From assembly GCA_958430865.1 (NCBI GenBank), contig CAUDNR010000302.1, positions 5,812-69,811 of the forward strand: a stretch of DNA of 64,000 nucleotides, read 5' to 3'. The translations under genes were made by a program, and so were the position numbers. Every line of letters begins with the position of its first letter. Position 1 is the stretch's first letter. This DNA is from Entrophospora sp. SA101 (lineage: Eukaryota; Glomeromycota; Glomeromycetes; Entrophosporales; Entrophosporaceae). The notes beneath the pieces were generated by a model. It did not search any database. It was not told the DNA's origin and was given only the letters and a program-made list of their open reading frames with translations. Positions 1 through 12,272 of the stretch are shown piece after piece.

Positions 1-667
1 AGATAGGACAGAAAGTGACTTCTATACTTTTAAAATTTATGCAAAACTTAGGAGGTCTTTAGACCGAGCCAACTATAGTTTCAATTGAAATATAAATAAT
101 ATATATTTTTTTTACTATGACAAATAATAATAATTCTACAACTCAAAATTTTTATTCAAAAAGGCCTTTAAGACCACCAAACGTTTATAACAACATTTGT
201 TTTCCTCTTATTAAAGGTAGAGTGTGACAAAAAGGGCACTGTTTTTTAAACTTCTAGAAAATTACTATTAATTTTTATTTCCGAGAACCTATCGAAAATT
301 CAACCATATATAAATACCAATTTAAAATATCAAGCCAAAACATTTTATATTTTGCTTGAAATGAAAGGGCAAACAGTATCGACTATATACAACATAACGA
401 TAACCCAAACGGGATAAAGCTTGATAATAGCATTAATTTATGAGCCGCAACACGGATGTTAGGCGGCGGCGAAAGTTCATAATTAATATAAACACCTTTT
501 AGGATCATCGACATCAAGTAACACACATTCATTTATTCAATTAATAATGGAAAACTTGTTCGCGCCTTGTGACTTCATTCATCACAAAATGGCGGAGTCA
601 TTTATCAAATTTTTATTTAAATTGGAAAAAAAATTTTTTATTAAAAAAAAAAATAAAAAAATAAAAA
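1..667. other. Upstream region of the first kinase gene
   Basis: No coding region is recognisable. It is AT-rich with a GC-richer patch near 450-475. The last 80 bases before the ATG at 668 are A/T runs, which would suit a fungal 5' leader. Confidence 0.4.
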
Positions 668-2453
668 ATGTATAAGATTAAAAAATTATTCAAAAATCAA
701 AAGGCTTCAACTGAAGAAGAAAAGAATATTAATTCTATCGACACTCATGATGATGAACATTTAGTTAAAAAAATTGGTAAATATTCAACAACAATACTAT
801 TTGCCCAAAAAAAAAACTCACCATTTGATGTGTTTTTTTTTTTTTTTTGGAAATTTTGAATTTTATTAATTTGATTTATTTAAATTGCACAATTTAATCT
901 ACATCAATTTAAGATAAAGCAAGTAAGATTGATAGGTATTCGGATAAAAGAAAAGAAGAGTATGGCAAGTGCTTAACTTGTAATAAATATAATACTGCGG
1001 TTTTATGGTGTCAAACATGTGATCCATATTTACTAACTCGAGGATGGACTAGTGGTAATGAGATGTTGGATGAATTAATTAAAAGTACTCAACACAAATC
1101 ATCTATTTATCGTAATGATAATTATCTTCAGTGGGTTCCTTACAAAGTATTAAAAGATGTTGAAAAGATAGGCGAAGGTGGTTTTACAACTATGTACAAA
1201 GCTACATGGACTAATGGTTGTAGGTATGTAAATATTGACACCAGAAAAAGATGTTGTGAAGATAGAGTTGTAGCATTAAAAAAACTGCATAATTCTCAAA
1301 ATATTTCAAAAGAATTTTTAAGCGAGGTAAAATTATTATTCAATTATTTTTTTTTTTAAAGATTTATTATTAATAATTAAATACACTTACACACACGCAC
1401 ACATTTAAAAAATTTTTTTTTTGTTTAGTTCAAAAATTATGTTAAATTTTATAAAAAAAATCATAGAATAGTTCATATTTATGGATTGACACAAGATCCG
1501 ACTACAAAAGAATATATATTTATAATCGATTATATAAAAGATGGAAGTCTTCATAATTATTTATCAAAAGAATTTAAAACTTTAAATTGGTCCAGGAAAA
1601 TTTTAATCCTTTTGGATATAATTGATGGTTTACAAAGCATCCACTCAAAAAATATCGTACATCATGATTTCCATAGTGGTAATATATTACTGGAAGTTTT
1701 TGCATTCATTGCAGATTTAGGATTATCCTCCTGTCCAGTTGATCAGACCTCATCATCGTCGTCGTCATCGTCGTTGTCGTCGAATAAGAATAATGTTTGT
1801 GGAGTGCTGCCATATATTGCACCAGAAGTGCTAAATGGCAAACCATTTACAACAGAATCTGACATATACAGTTTTGGAGTGTTAATGTCAGTGGTGTCAA
1901 CAGGCCGACGGCCATTTAGTACTATTGCACATGATATAGATCTTGCAATTAAAATATGTGAAGGTGAGAGACCTGGATTTTCCAACAATACTCCTAAATT
2001 TTATATCGAATTAGCGTACAGATGCATGGATGCTGATCCTAGTAACCGACCAACTGCAAAAAAAATCAGAGAAATTATCAAATATTGGTACAAGTCACTT
2101 GATGATATAAATACCATAAAGAATCATCATAGATATTCTGGTGAAGAAATCGGTGAAACAGAGTCAATCAGAGAATCATTTGATAAAATGGATAAGATTG
2201 AATTTGATCCTTCAACAATAACGACAATTATACATCCAAATGCTATTTACACCAGCAGGTTATTAAACTTTACAAATCTTCCTCAACCTGTAAATTCCAA
2301 CAAACTAACAATCATTTGTAATCATAATGGTAATTAATTATTACTTTTATTTTATTTTTTATTTAAAGATTATTATTAACAAAATCAATATTAATAATAT
2401 ACTATCCTTTAGAATCCCACGACTCAACTGTACCAGATTATGAAGAATATTAA
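668..2453 (+). CDS. TKL-like serine/threonine protein kinase, four exons
   Basis: The exons are 668-776, 914-1326, 1429-2329 and 2413-2453. Phases agree at every junction and give 487 residues. The N-terminal part carries a Cys pair motif (CLTCNKY, then WCQTC) and WTSGN, the arrangement common before kinase domains in Rhizophagus-type TKL kinases. The kinase domain has a glycine loop (IGEGGFTTMYKA), an ATP-binding Lys in VVALKKL, the catalytic loop HHDFHSGNIL, a DLG in place of DFG, and YIAPEVL. The catalytic Lys, Asp and Asn are all present, so activity is expected. DLG is usual in this fungal group. A Ser-rich loop lies between DLG and APE. The short last exon encodes an acidic tail ending in PDYEEY. 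The substrate is unknown. Confidence 0.88.
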
Positions 2454-2762
2454 AAATTATACATTATTTAAATTATTTTTATTAGATTTGTCGTTATTAA
2501 ATATAGAAAGACTTGCTGATAATTTTATTTTCTGAGTAAATGTAATTTTTTTTTAGAGTAATGAAAAAATAAATAAATATAAAATAATTTTTAAACAAAA
2601 AATATTAATACAATAATACAATAAGCTATGATTTTATACAAAAGAAACATTAAAAATTAACACACGCACATTTATATATTATTTATGTATATGTAAATGA
2701 AATGATTAAAATTGAATGCGTAAAATTAAATGTTAAGATGTAAAAATTTACATTGAAGATGA
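2454..2762. other. Intergenic spacer between convergent genes
   Basis: AT-rich 3' flanks of the kinase (+) and the PH-domain gene (-). Nothing else was seen. Confidence 0.4.
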
Positions 2763-5744
2763 TCATGTAACGAGAAGATTATTATTGTGATTAGCTTTTC
2801 CTGAAATGACATCAAAATCATCTTTAATAACTCTTTTGACTGATCCGCTACTATCCTCATTGTCATCATTATTGTTACTATTTATCTCATTTACATCCTG
2901 AAGATTTAATATTATTTCACCATCACCATTTGTTTCCTCAACAACCACAAAGGTTAATTCAGACGCTGGCAATTTAGTAATATCTTCCTCTATAATATCA
3001 TCTTTTTGATTATCATCATAAGGAGTTTCTGAACTAGAAACCTTTTCAACTTCATTTTCTTCATTTTCTACTATTTTCTCTATTTTATTATTATTCAATG
3101 AAGCTGACAACTCTTTTGCGTAATATGGATCAATATTATCTTCATCAGTGTAATTAGTTGCAAATTTTTCTTTTGAATCAATTAATGAATCATTATTTGT
3201 TTCTTTGGGTGTTGATTTTGATATCGATGATGGTGGTGGCTGTGATTGAATTTCCGCTATTGACTCATTCTGCAATCGTGATTGCGATTCTGATTGTGAT
3301 TGTGATTGTGAGTCTAACTCTTGTTGATTCTGTGGAATTGGAGGCAATGGAACATTTGGAGGACGTGTAGGCGGCGGTAAAGATTTTATGTCCACAGTGG
3401 TTAATGAAAAATGTCGACGTAGAAATTTTTTAGATATGGTGTAATGAGGTTGTGATTTTGAACGTGCTGGCAGTAATTGGGGAATTGGTTTGTTGGGAAA
3501 ATCTACAAAACTTGATCGATGATTATAATGAAGACGATGTGGTAAGCTCGTTGAATTACTATATGATGTTGATGGCGTTAATGGTGTTGATGGTGTTAGG
3601 GATGGCTGAGAAGGTGGTGATGATCTAGTTGATGTTGATGTTGATGATGATGTTGATGTTGATGTTGATGATGACAATGATGTTGATGATGATGATTGTG
3701 ATTGCGATTTCATTATTAACATGTTATTCAGTTTTACATCCTCTTCGGTAATTGATATTCTTTTCAGTGAATTGAGTGATGATGTAGATGCTGATGTTGA
3801 TAAAAGACTTGACGATTGAGTGATTGGCTTGTTTTTATTTTTATTTCTACGTTTTTTTGTTTTTTGTGGTGGTGGTTGTATATTATCATCATTAGTCGGA
3901 GAGGCAAACGAAACGATTTCATCATGAATCGTTGTTGTCTCATAGCTATTCGGTAACGACGATAATCTCAATAATCTTCTTGATGTCTTATTATCAATTT
4001 GTGTATTGCTAGATTTATCATCTTGACTAATTGATCTTTCAGATAGAGTAGGTCTTTGAAATTTTGGTGATGCACGTGGAGGAGGTGAAAGAGGTGTCAT
4101 TAGCATAATATTATTATTTTCATCACTACTATTGATTTTGTTATTATTATTGTTATCACTAGTAAGAATCATGTTAGTTGATGTTGTTTTAACAGACCAC
4201 GATGGCATTACAATAGGATTACTTTGCCTGGTGCTATTTCTTTTATCTGAATCTGAATGATGACTACCAATTGAACCTTTAGGTGATGGTATTGATTGAT
4301 TGTTATGGTCATTGTTGTAGTAGTTGTTGTACTTTCTACTTGGTAAAATATTGATTTCTAGAGATTCAGCAGAATTTGATCTTCGTCTTCGTCTTTGTTC
4401 TAATGTCATTGTCGTCATTGTAGTCGGTGATGATAAATTACCATTATAATTATAATTATAATTATTATTATTATTATTATTAGTACTATTATTCAAATTT
4501 GGTAATTGTCTAATTGCTTGGCCAATTTTTTTTAATGGAGGTGATAATGATTCAATAGGGGAGCTAGGACGTTTAATTGGCTCGTCCGATTGTAATCGTT
4601 TGTTTTCATTTTCATTATTTGGCATTTCCTCGTCAATTGTCATTGTATTTGACATCATCATATAAGGAGATAATGGCCTAGGTGATGACGATAAATCTGT
4701 GGTAGGTGAAGATGATGACGATGATTGAGACCTTGGTCTAGGAGCTGGTGACAAAGGAGTTATAATCATACCGTGTCTTGGTGGCGGCGGTAATGGTGTT
4801 GTTGGTATGACTTTGTCACTGTCGTCACCTTTTTCTATTTGGACGAATGACGTATTTGAAATAGAAGTTTTAGGTGTGAAAAATAATTCTTCATTGTATG
4901 ATTCATTAATAGGACTATTAACAACACTAGTAGTATTGCTACTATTATTAATTTTATTAATGCCAGTATTGCTGCCATTGCTTATATTATTAATAATGTT
5001 GATGTGGTTTTTGGATTTATTGGTATCGCTATTATTTTTGTAACCATGACTGTCATTGCTGTTGATTTTGATAAGATTTATAGACGTGGCTGAATTAATG
5101 TTACTGGGTAATTCCGTATCATTATATTTAAGTTTTACTACAATAGATTTTAATTCCGTCAACCAAGATTTCAACGCTTTTACATTATCCGCTTGTAAAT
5201 ACCAAGCCTTTATATTTGGTTTGCTAACCTCTAAAATCCACGCTTTACCACTGAACACATCACTAACACATACAACAGTATCGCATGTCAATTCAAAACT
5301 ATCTATTAGGTTAGATGTTGCATCGTTTGATTTGAAACAATAAAGAATACTTTTTGCTAGAACGAAATATCGTTTTTTCCATGATTTAGATAATACAAAA
5401 TTTGTATTTGTGTGTTTTGACAAATATCCTTTATGAACAACATGTTTACGAATACTCGCCACTATAACCGATCCGCCAACGCCATTACTGACACTATTTA
5501 AAGAATTGCTACGACTATTACCTCTAAATTCAGACACTACTTTATCCAATGATATAGATTTTTTATTTAATTCACTATCATTTAATCCAAGTATTTTAAT
5601 TGCTTTTGAAGATTTGTCCAACATATTAGCTTCATCAATACTATTATCAGTAATACCAAGAAACCTGGTAATTTTTCTAGTGTTACTGCTACCACTTGTT
5701 TTTCTATCAAGATGGCCATGTGAATTTTTTTCATCTTGCGGCAT
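2763..5744 (-). CDS. PH-domain protein with long disordered Ser/Asn-rich region
   Basis: One uninterrupted 993-residue frame starts at the ATG at 5744. After a leader of about 100 residues comes a pleckstrin-homology fold at roughly residues 103-205. It begins HKGYLSKHTNT, continues with WKKRYFVLAKSILYCF, and ends in a helix with the conserved Trp (LKSWLTELKSIV). The remainder is low complexity, with poly-Asn, poly-Ser/Thr, Pro-rich segments such as PLPPPPR, and a Gln-Ser repeat (QSQSQSESQS). It then turns acidic. PH domains bind phosphoinositides or proteins at membranes, so a cortical or signalling adaptor is likely, but the partner is unknown. The repetitive coding DNA (3590-3720) is a likely length polymorphism. 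No intron is needed. Confidence 0.82.
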   Translation of the reverse strand: MPQDEKNSHGHLDRKTSGSSNTRKITRFLGITDNSIDEANMLDKSSKAIKILGLNDSELNKKSISLDKVVSEFRGNSRSNSLNSVSNGVGGSVIVASIRKHVVHKGYLSKHTNTNFVLSKSWKKRYFVLAKSILYCFKSNDATSNLIDSFELTCDTVVCVSDVFSGKAWILEVSKPNIKAWYLQADNVKALKSWLTELKSIVVKLKYNDTELPSNINSATSINLIKINSNDSHGYKNNSDTNKSKNHINIINNISNGSNTGINKINNSSNTTSVVNSPINESYNEELFFTPKTSISNTSFVQIEKGDDSDKVIPTTPLPPPPRHGMIITPLSPAPRPRSQSSSSSSPTTDLSSSPRPLSPYMMMSNTMTIDEEMPNNENENKRLQSDEPIKRPSSPIESLSPPLKKIGQAIRQLPNLNNSTNNNNNNNYNYNYNGNLSSPTTMTTMTLEQRRRRRSNSAESLEINILPSRKYNNYYNNDHNNQSIPSPKGSIGSHHSDSDKRNSTRQSNPIVMPSWSVKTTSTNMILTSDNNNNNKINSSDENNNIMLMTPLSPPPRASPKFQRPTLSERSISQDDKSSNTQIDNKTSRRLLRLSSLPNSYETTTIHDEIVSFASPTNDDNIQPPPQKTKKRRNKNKNKPITQSSSLLSTSASTSSLNSLKRISITEEDVKLNNMLIMKSQSQSSSSTSLSSSTSTSTSSSTSTSTRSSPPSQPSLTPSTPLTPSTSYSNSTSLPHRLHYNHRSSFVDFPNKPIPQLLPARSKSQPHYTISKKFLRRHFSLTTVDIKSLPPPTRPPNVPLPPIPQNQQELDSQSQSQSESQSRLQNESIAEIQSQPPPSSISKSTPKETNNDSLIDSKEKFATNYTDEDNIDPYYAKELSASLNNNKIEKIVENEENEVEKVSSSETPYDDNQKDDIIEEDITKLPASELTFVVVEETNGDGEIILNLQDVNEINSNNNDDNEDSSGSVKRVIKDDFDVISGKANHNNNLLVT

Positions 5745-7200
5745 ATTTAGTGAGAAGTTTTAATATTTTTTTTGTTGATAAAATTATTTAATTAATTTTT
5801 ATTATAAATTTACAAAGTTCAAGTAATTGAATTGATAAACAATTCTCATTAATTTTATGTGTATATATATATACAAGTAATTATATATATATTACAGTGG
5901 GGGGGTTTTTGTTTTTTTTATGAATGTAATTTGTTTTAATGGTGAGGGTAAATCTTGTTGTTTAATGTAGATGTTGATCTCTTAAATAAAGTCATTCCTG
6001 TTATCAGGTAAAGATCATATATTGTTTAAAGAGAAGGAAGTTTGAAAAAAGGAAGTAAAAGTTGGATATTGTAAAAGAAGGATCTTTTTCAAATAAAAAA
6101 GAAAGAAAAAATATAGTAAGTTTACACAAATTTATATAATGTTTATTTAAGTAATGAACTGATACTTTATATCACTATCACTATCACGAATATGAACGCA
6201 ATAATAGTTAGTAAATCCTTAATAATTATTTACCAATCACATTTAAGATTGATGCGTGATTGTTTAAAAGGCTTGGTACACGGGTATAATAATCTTGAAA
6301 CTATTAAAAGAGATTACGAAATGTATTTTAATTATTATTAAATAAAAACAAAGTTACTCAAAATTAAAAAGAAATCAATTACACGAAAATGTATGATAGT
6401 TGTGTAATCAATATTTCGTAATTTGAAATCGATTAAATTAAAAAAAACCAATTTATAATCCAAAAATTCGAGAGAATGAAGAAGAATGCTTGTTTGTTTG
6501 TTTGTTTGTGTTTCTTTTATGTTCGAAACAAAAATTTATTAATTATTAATCTTAACTCTTCCTATTAATTAATTCCTGAAATATTAATAATATAGAATTT
6601 CCCATTTTAAAATACGGGGTTTATTATTATTAATTATTATTATTGCGAATTTTTTCATTTCCTTTTAAAGCTACTATTGGACAACGTGTCATGACAAAAT
6701 TTCAGGGTTAAAAATTTTTTTTCAGAATTCACAGTTGTACTATCGACACTGGTCTTGACTTAGTTTGTTTGGTTGGGTTTTCTAATTTTGGGGTTTTGGC
6801 TTTTTTCTTTTGAAAATACTGTTTATAAAATAATAATAATTGTGAAATGGAAGGGGTCAAAATACCGTTAGTCGGCCTTTACCATGCTCAATTAGTGATA
6901 AGGATATCGTATTCCTGCATGAAAAGTTGTTATTATTATTCCTTTAGATAAATAAAGTGGGAAAACCACAAAACCATGTTAAAGGAAATGATTAGTTAAA
7001 AAAAAATAAAAAGTTTGACCAAAAATCTTCTGAAAAATCATTGTTTGCCAAAAAAAACCAGTTCCTCAGAAACTTACATAATAACCACGCATGTTATCTT
7101 GACATATGATGGATTAGATAACTCGTATAAGAATATACGAGTTTATTATTTTAAAAAATTGTTTTGAAGTTTTTGAAATTTTCCACAAAATTAAAAAATT
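5745..7200. other. Intergenic region upstream of the PH-domain gene
   Basis: AT-rich, with an (AT)n stretch near 5870-5895, a G7 run near 5899 and T runs. No coding segment or known element was recognised. It probably holds the PH gene promoter. Confidence 0.35.
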
Positions 7201-7203
7201 AAA

Positions 7204-7698
7204 ATGTCAAATTTAACAGAATCTGGACGTGGAATGAGGGATGTATTGGACTTTTTACAAAGACGGTAGTACTATTTCACATATTTCTAAAACATTTAGA
7301 TTTGCAAGAACAACTGTAACTAAAACAATTAAAAGGCTTCTAGGAAGAGATAGTGTTAAAGAGTTACCAAGAAATGAACACCCTAAATATATGAGCATTG
7401 ACCATAAGAATGAGTTGAAGAAATCTAATTAATGGAAAATACAGGTTTACAGGTTTCAACTAAAACCATAATAGTAAGGAGTTTTACATTCGTATGCAAA
7501 TAGAAAATCAAAAATCAAAATTTTGGAAGATCATTTCCAAAAAATTTTATTTTTATTTTTTTCTCCCTAGATGTCACAAAATTTGGAATTTCGCATACAT
7601 ATTCTTGAGAACTTGATAAGAAATTATTTATATTTTTATCATGTATGTTTTTGTACAATCAATTGTTTTATGGTGACCAAAACTTTTGTCCAGGAGTG
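7204..7698 (+). mobile_element. Degenerate Tc1-like element relic with one terminal repeat
   Basis: The ATG at 7204 opens a frame (MSNLTESGRG) like the start of the intact transposase at 54689. It shifts frame at about 7245 and continues with the helix-turn-helix region (DGSTISHISKTFRFARTTV, then DSVKELPR). The catalytic domain is missing. The right end has the Tc1-type terminus ACCAAAACTTTTGTCCAGGA followed by GTG and a TA dinucleotide (7699-7700). No matching left terminus was found, so this is a truncated and internally deleted copy. Confidence 0.75.
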
Positions 7699-7700
7699 TA

Positions 7701-9530
7701 GATAGATAAACTTTCATCTTTCGTATTTAATAACTATAATTTTTTTGCAAGAATCAATTATAAAGTTTTCATATTATAAATAAAAGAAAATCGATACTGA
7801 ATCGACAAAGAAGTTCTCATATTTTAGATAATAGAATTATCTCGGTTCCATTCGATAATAACTGTCGTATTCATCAACCAAACATATCCCATCACTATGG
7901 ATTATCAAACTCGGGGTTGATTATAGTGTGGTAAAACCAAGTAAATCTGTTATACAATATTCTAATACATATATATAATAAGGAAAGAAGGTTATTTATT
8001 CAAATCAAATATATATATATATATTGTGTCTTAATAAAGTCTTTAGTACGTAATACTATAATGTAATATTTTTCTCTAACGTATGTGCATATTAGATAAT
8101 CACATTATATCAGTGATGTTTAGATTTTGATCCCTGAAATTTCTTCGTAACATAATATTAATATAGTAATAGTAATAGATAATAACATAAATTATATGGT
8201 ATATGGGATATTTTTGATTGGTTACACAACGATGCAGCAAAATCTATAATAATTATTATATTTTTAATGCAGAAAAACAAAAATGCAGCAACATTGACAG
8301 TTACTACCATCCATTATCAAAACAATAATTATTTCATTACATATCCTTCAAAACAGGAAAAAACAACTTCTTTTTCAACAAAAAGAATTTTTGGCACAAT
8401 TATTATTCTTTAACCTTTTTTTAAAACAAAGAGCCAAATCCTTTAACGCAAAATCTTTCGGCAAGTTCTCCAAAAACATTAGGGAATCTTTTCTACCCAA
8501 TTATTATACTTGTAAGGTCCATACGATATATCAGAATACAAGACCGTAGGCCTCATTGTATGTATGTGACCGTATACTATATACAAAAAAGGAAATCCTG
8601 ACTCATCATGTGGGGCCATTTTGTATATCATTCCCTAAACAGAAACAGTCAACCAATCAAACTTTTGGATTCGCGTTAATGATCAATCTTTTTATTGTTG
8701 TTTCTCGTTTACTATTATATACAATGGAATTTCCCGTAATGTTATTATTAATTAATTGAAAAAAAAGATCCCGAGTTAATCAGTAATATATCGGGTATGT
8801 ATATTTTGCGGAATGTGAATAATTAAATTGTAAATAAAAGATTAACCTATTATATTTTTAAGTTAATTAAAAATGTTTAATACAACATTAAAGTTTATTT
8901 ATCATGCATGCATATTTATTTTAAATTATACATTTTAATTTTCACAAGTGTTCGAGTTTTAATAATCAACAATTTTGCAAGAAAGATCTAATATTTAAAT
9001 AAGAAAATGTTTGACAAATGGGAATAAATCAAACGATGAATTATTTCAATTTGTTCTCGAAGCAATTTGTTTTGATCACATATTTTTTTTTTGTGACATC
9101 TTTTTGTCTTTTCTCAAATTGTCCAGTTCACACAACTAATCTCATGACCTGTTTTTTTGTTGTACGCCATTCCAATTCAACCAATGATTGTGATTCTTTC
9201 TTGTCTTAAAACATTTAATCAATTAATTTTTGTCTTTATATAAATACACCATATATGCATGTTATGACTAATCATTAACTAAATCGATATACTGGACAAT
9301 AGTTTGTTTTACCATCATGATAACGAACATCGAATTTTTCAAGTTGGTGATTATCTTGTAGGGCGGGAAAAAATTAATCAGTATTAGTATATCTTTACTT
9401 GGAGTTGAATTGTTGAAAGAACTTCCTCCTTTGTGTTTTTTAATTTTTACTAATAATTCAAACCATCTATAGAATAATAAATAAAACGGATAGATGCAAT
9501 TTTTTTTACATTGCAACAACTTACTGGGAC
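7701..9530. other. Non-coding AT-rich region
   Basis: No credible gene was seen. A short stretch (8096-8155) resembles the GGGGCATG-element interior and is listed separately. Open frames in this stretch are short and have no recognisable domain. Confidence 0.35.
8096..8155 (+). mobile_element. Possible relic of the GGGGCATG element family
   Basis: The stretch reads TCACATTATAT, then GATGTTTAG, then TTGATCCCTGAAAT. The same order of words occurs beside the terminal repeats at 31770-31840 and, reversed, at 52867-52930. No terminal repeat remains here, so this is a weak call based on about 60 bases. Confidence 0.35.
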
Positions 9531-9534
9531 ATGA

Positions 9535-9974
9535 GAATTAGTTATACTGTTGTTCCTTCTAGAACTATTATCACTAATATGACCATTGATATTATTTTTG
9601 TCGCCAATTCTGTTTTTGGATGCTGATCTTCGAGAACCAGCTCTTACTATATAAAAAATTTTGTTAAACTATATAATTTTTTTTTTTAAAGGCATATATA
9701 GAAAATATATGTGTGTGTATACATATATAAATAGGAATAAATATAATTGACCATTATCACTATCGACGTTATTTATTTTTGTTAATGCCGCTTTTCCTTT
9801 CTCCCTTCCTTTTTCCTTTAATCCTTTTACTTTTAGTTTGCTGACATCCATAAAAGAAGACGACTCTGCACTAACATCTTCATGCTCTTCCCCTCCCTGT
9901 TGTCGTTTGGAATTTGTCTCCATCGTCTTCAGACTCATCAGAATATTTTGTAGCATCCAAAAGCCTTTGCTCAT
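9535..9974 (-). pseudogene. Possible two-exon fragment of a basic, Ser/Lys-rich protein
   Basis: An open segment (9752-9974) with charged composition (EEHEDVSAESSS, then KGLKEKGREKGKA) joins in frame, through a GT-AG intron (9647-9751), to 9535-9646. That segment reads RAGSRRSASKNRIGDKNN and ends at a GTAAGT donor. Near the 5' end, a second frame gives a more protein-like acidic stretch (LLDATKYSDESEDDGDKF). A frameshift or mis-set exon boundary is therefore likely. No clear 5' or 3' continuation was found. It may be a gene fragment or a small hypothetical gene. No family is recognised. Confidence 0.35.
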
Positions 9975-9979
9975 TTTTT

Positions 9980-12272
9980 TAAAAAAGTAAACTAGTTTTA
10001 AAAAATCAAATGATAAAATCAAACTTGTAAAAATATTCGCTCGACCACGATTTTTCTATATATTAATTTTTTTTGTGTCACCCACCACAAATCCAAACAA
10101 TTATGTGATGGTCATCACTATCAATTGAAGTTTTCAAGATATCAAGTTTTTCATGACCCACCTGTTATTCTGGATATAGCGGATACATTGTTATGGTCCA
10201 ATCATGCTATTGAATGTAATAATGGACATTTATAATATTACCACAAAATATATATATTGTAAATAATATCAAAAGAGACTAAAAGACCAACACAGTTTGT
10301 CAATTGACAACTTATTGACAAATTCAGAAACAACAACTAACAGTTAAATGATACAATTTTTTGTGTCTAAACATAATTCTCTGCCAAGTACAAGGGCTAC
10401 TGTCACAAAAAAAACTGGTGTGATAAGAAAAAAGGCCTGGTTGGATTTATTTAATATCTTTATGTATGCTTGTTCTTAAATTTTTAATGGGGTTGGTTTG
10501 GTTAGTGTAATCAGTAGTAAACTTTCAAAGTAAATTAACATAAAGAAATTCCCTTTTGCCTTTTTTCATTTAAATGATTCCATTATTTGTATGGCTTCCT
10601 AATTTGTAAATTTTATTTGAAATGATTGTGTTGTGAGATAGTAGTAACAGGATCCTTTACTATTTATTATTATACCCCCCTTATTTATATCCCATCCTCA
10701 ATTAAATCCCACAAACGAGAGTTTGTTTATATTCCAATTGAATTATATCCCTATCCAAATTTTTTGGTGCTGTTATATCCCAACTTTAATCTTATTTGTG
10801 CATGGTAGTAACCCAACATTTACATTATGCATTAATTACAATTTTCTTGGTGGCATCTTCAAAAAAGACTTGGTTGATTCCTTTAACAACAAAATTAATT
10901 ATCAATTATTTTTTTTTTTTAAGTGGAATTTTCAAAAAGACATAAAAGAAATTACCCTTTTTTTTTACAGTTGTGGCAAAGTATCATATAAAAAAACTTG
11001 GTTTTGACTTGGGTATAACGTGTTATTCAAAAACAAAACATAAATAAATTTATAAATTTCCTTTTTGCTCAAATTCATTGAAAAAAATAATGGATAATAA
11101 AAATAATATTAAAAACCCCACTTTCCCTAAAAGATAAAAATAGTTATTAATTATTTTTTTTTTAAAAAAAAAACTGGAATTAATACAAGTAGTGAAACTC
11201 TTTGAGAGAATATAATGTTGACTCATTCTACAATTAAAGATATTTTAATTTTAAATTAAAAATCATCACGCGAAAATACACAAAAGTACCAATACAAAAG
11301 GGGTATGATTGTATATTACCAAAACTATACGAATCATTTATTATTTGTTACACGGTTAAAAATGAAATTTCTTTATAATATTAATATCCAAGTGGGTATA
11401 TATTTCTTTCTATTTCTTTATTGTAAATTGTTACGAGGTATTTTTGCTGTTAGTCATCAAAGTATGTTACCTTTATAATTTCGTGAAATGTCAAAGTATT
11501 TAATTTACTAGAGTTAAAAGATGACTTTCAGGTAGCACCATTTAATAGTTCTGGCATTTGGCTAAGGCTCTGAAAGAATTCGAATCGAGTAGAATTTTAA
11601 AGTGACTTGATTCGAATTCAAAAAAAAACTGGATTTGACTCGAATAAAACCAGATTTCTAAAATTTTTTAAATATATTTAATATTAAATATAAGGAGGGA
11701 TTCTCGAATAAGAGTTTGTATTACGAATACATAATATTTATATTTTTTAAATTTATATTTTTAAAATTTAAATGTTAAAATTCCTGTATTAATAACATTA
11801 ATTACGAACATAATTTACAGTTGCACAATTCACTGTAAGTAATAAATAATAAATGGCTGCATTGTTGAAAATGATGAATTTCTTCAAGTACAGTGTGTTC
11901 AAAGAAGAAACAAGAAGTGAAACGTTTCACAGTTGTGGATGAAAAAGCCAAATGCAATTATTTGCATTAGATAAATATTTTCGACTTTAATTTTGTCGTG
12001 GTGAATTTGAAATTCACGCGCGTGAAAATCCAAATTAGCCAATCAGAATTTTGTATCCAAATAAATTTCAAATTGCAAATTTTTAGGTTTGAACCAAATC
12101 AAAACACGATTCGTTCAAATTCGTATTGGATTCGAACGAAAATTGAATGATTTGAATTTCATTGATTCGTTTGGAGTCTCGAATATAAACTTTTAAAATT
12201 GATTTTTGATTACTTAAATAAATATTTTATTGTGAATAAATGTTTATAAACAAAATTAAAAAATACAATTTT
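9980..12272. other. Long non-coding AT-rich interval
   Basis: No gene was recognised. At 11575-12180 there is an enrichment of ATTCGAAT-like words in both orientations, possibly a decayed repeat. The rest is homopolymer-rich. Confidence 0.35.

Noticed and set aside
3158..5763. Plus-strand open frames opposite the PH-domain gene
   Set aside because: They are antisense shadows of repetitive coding sequence.
9018..9519. Short open frames near 9.0-9.5 kb
   Set aside because: Hydrophobic low-complexity translations of AT-rich DNA, without coding signals.
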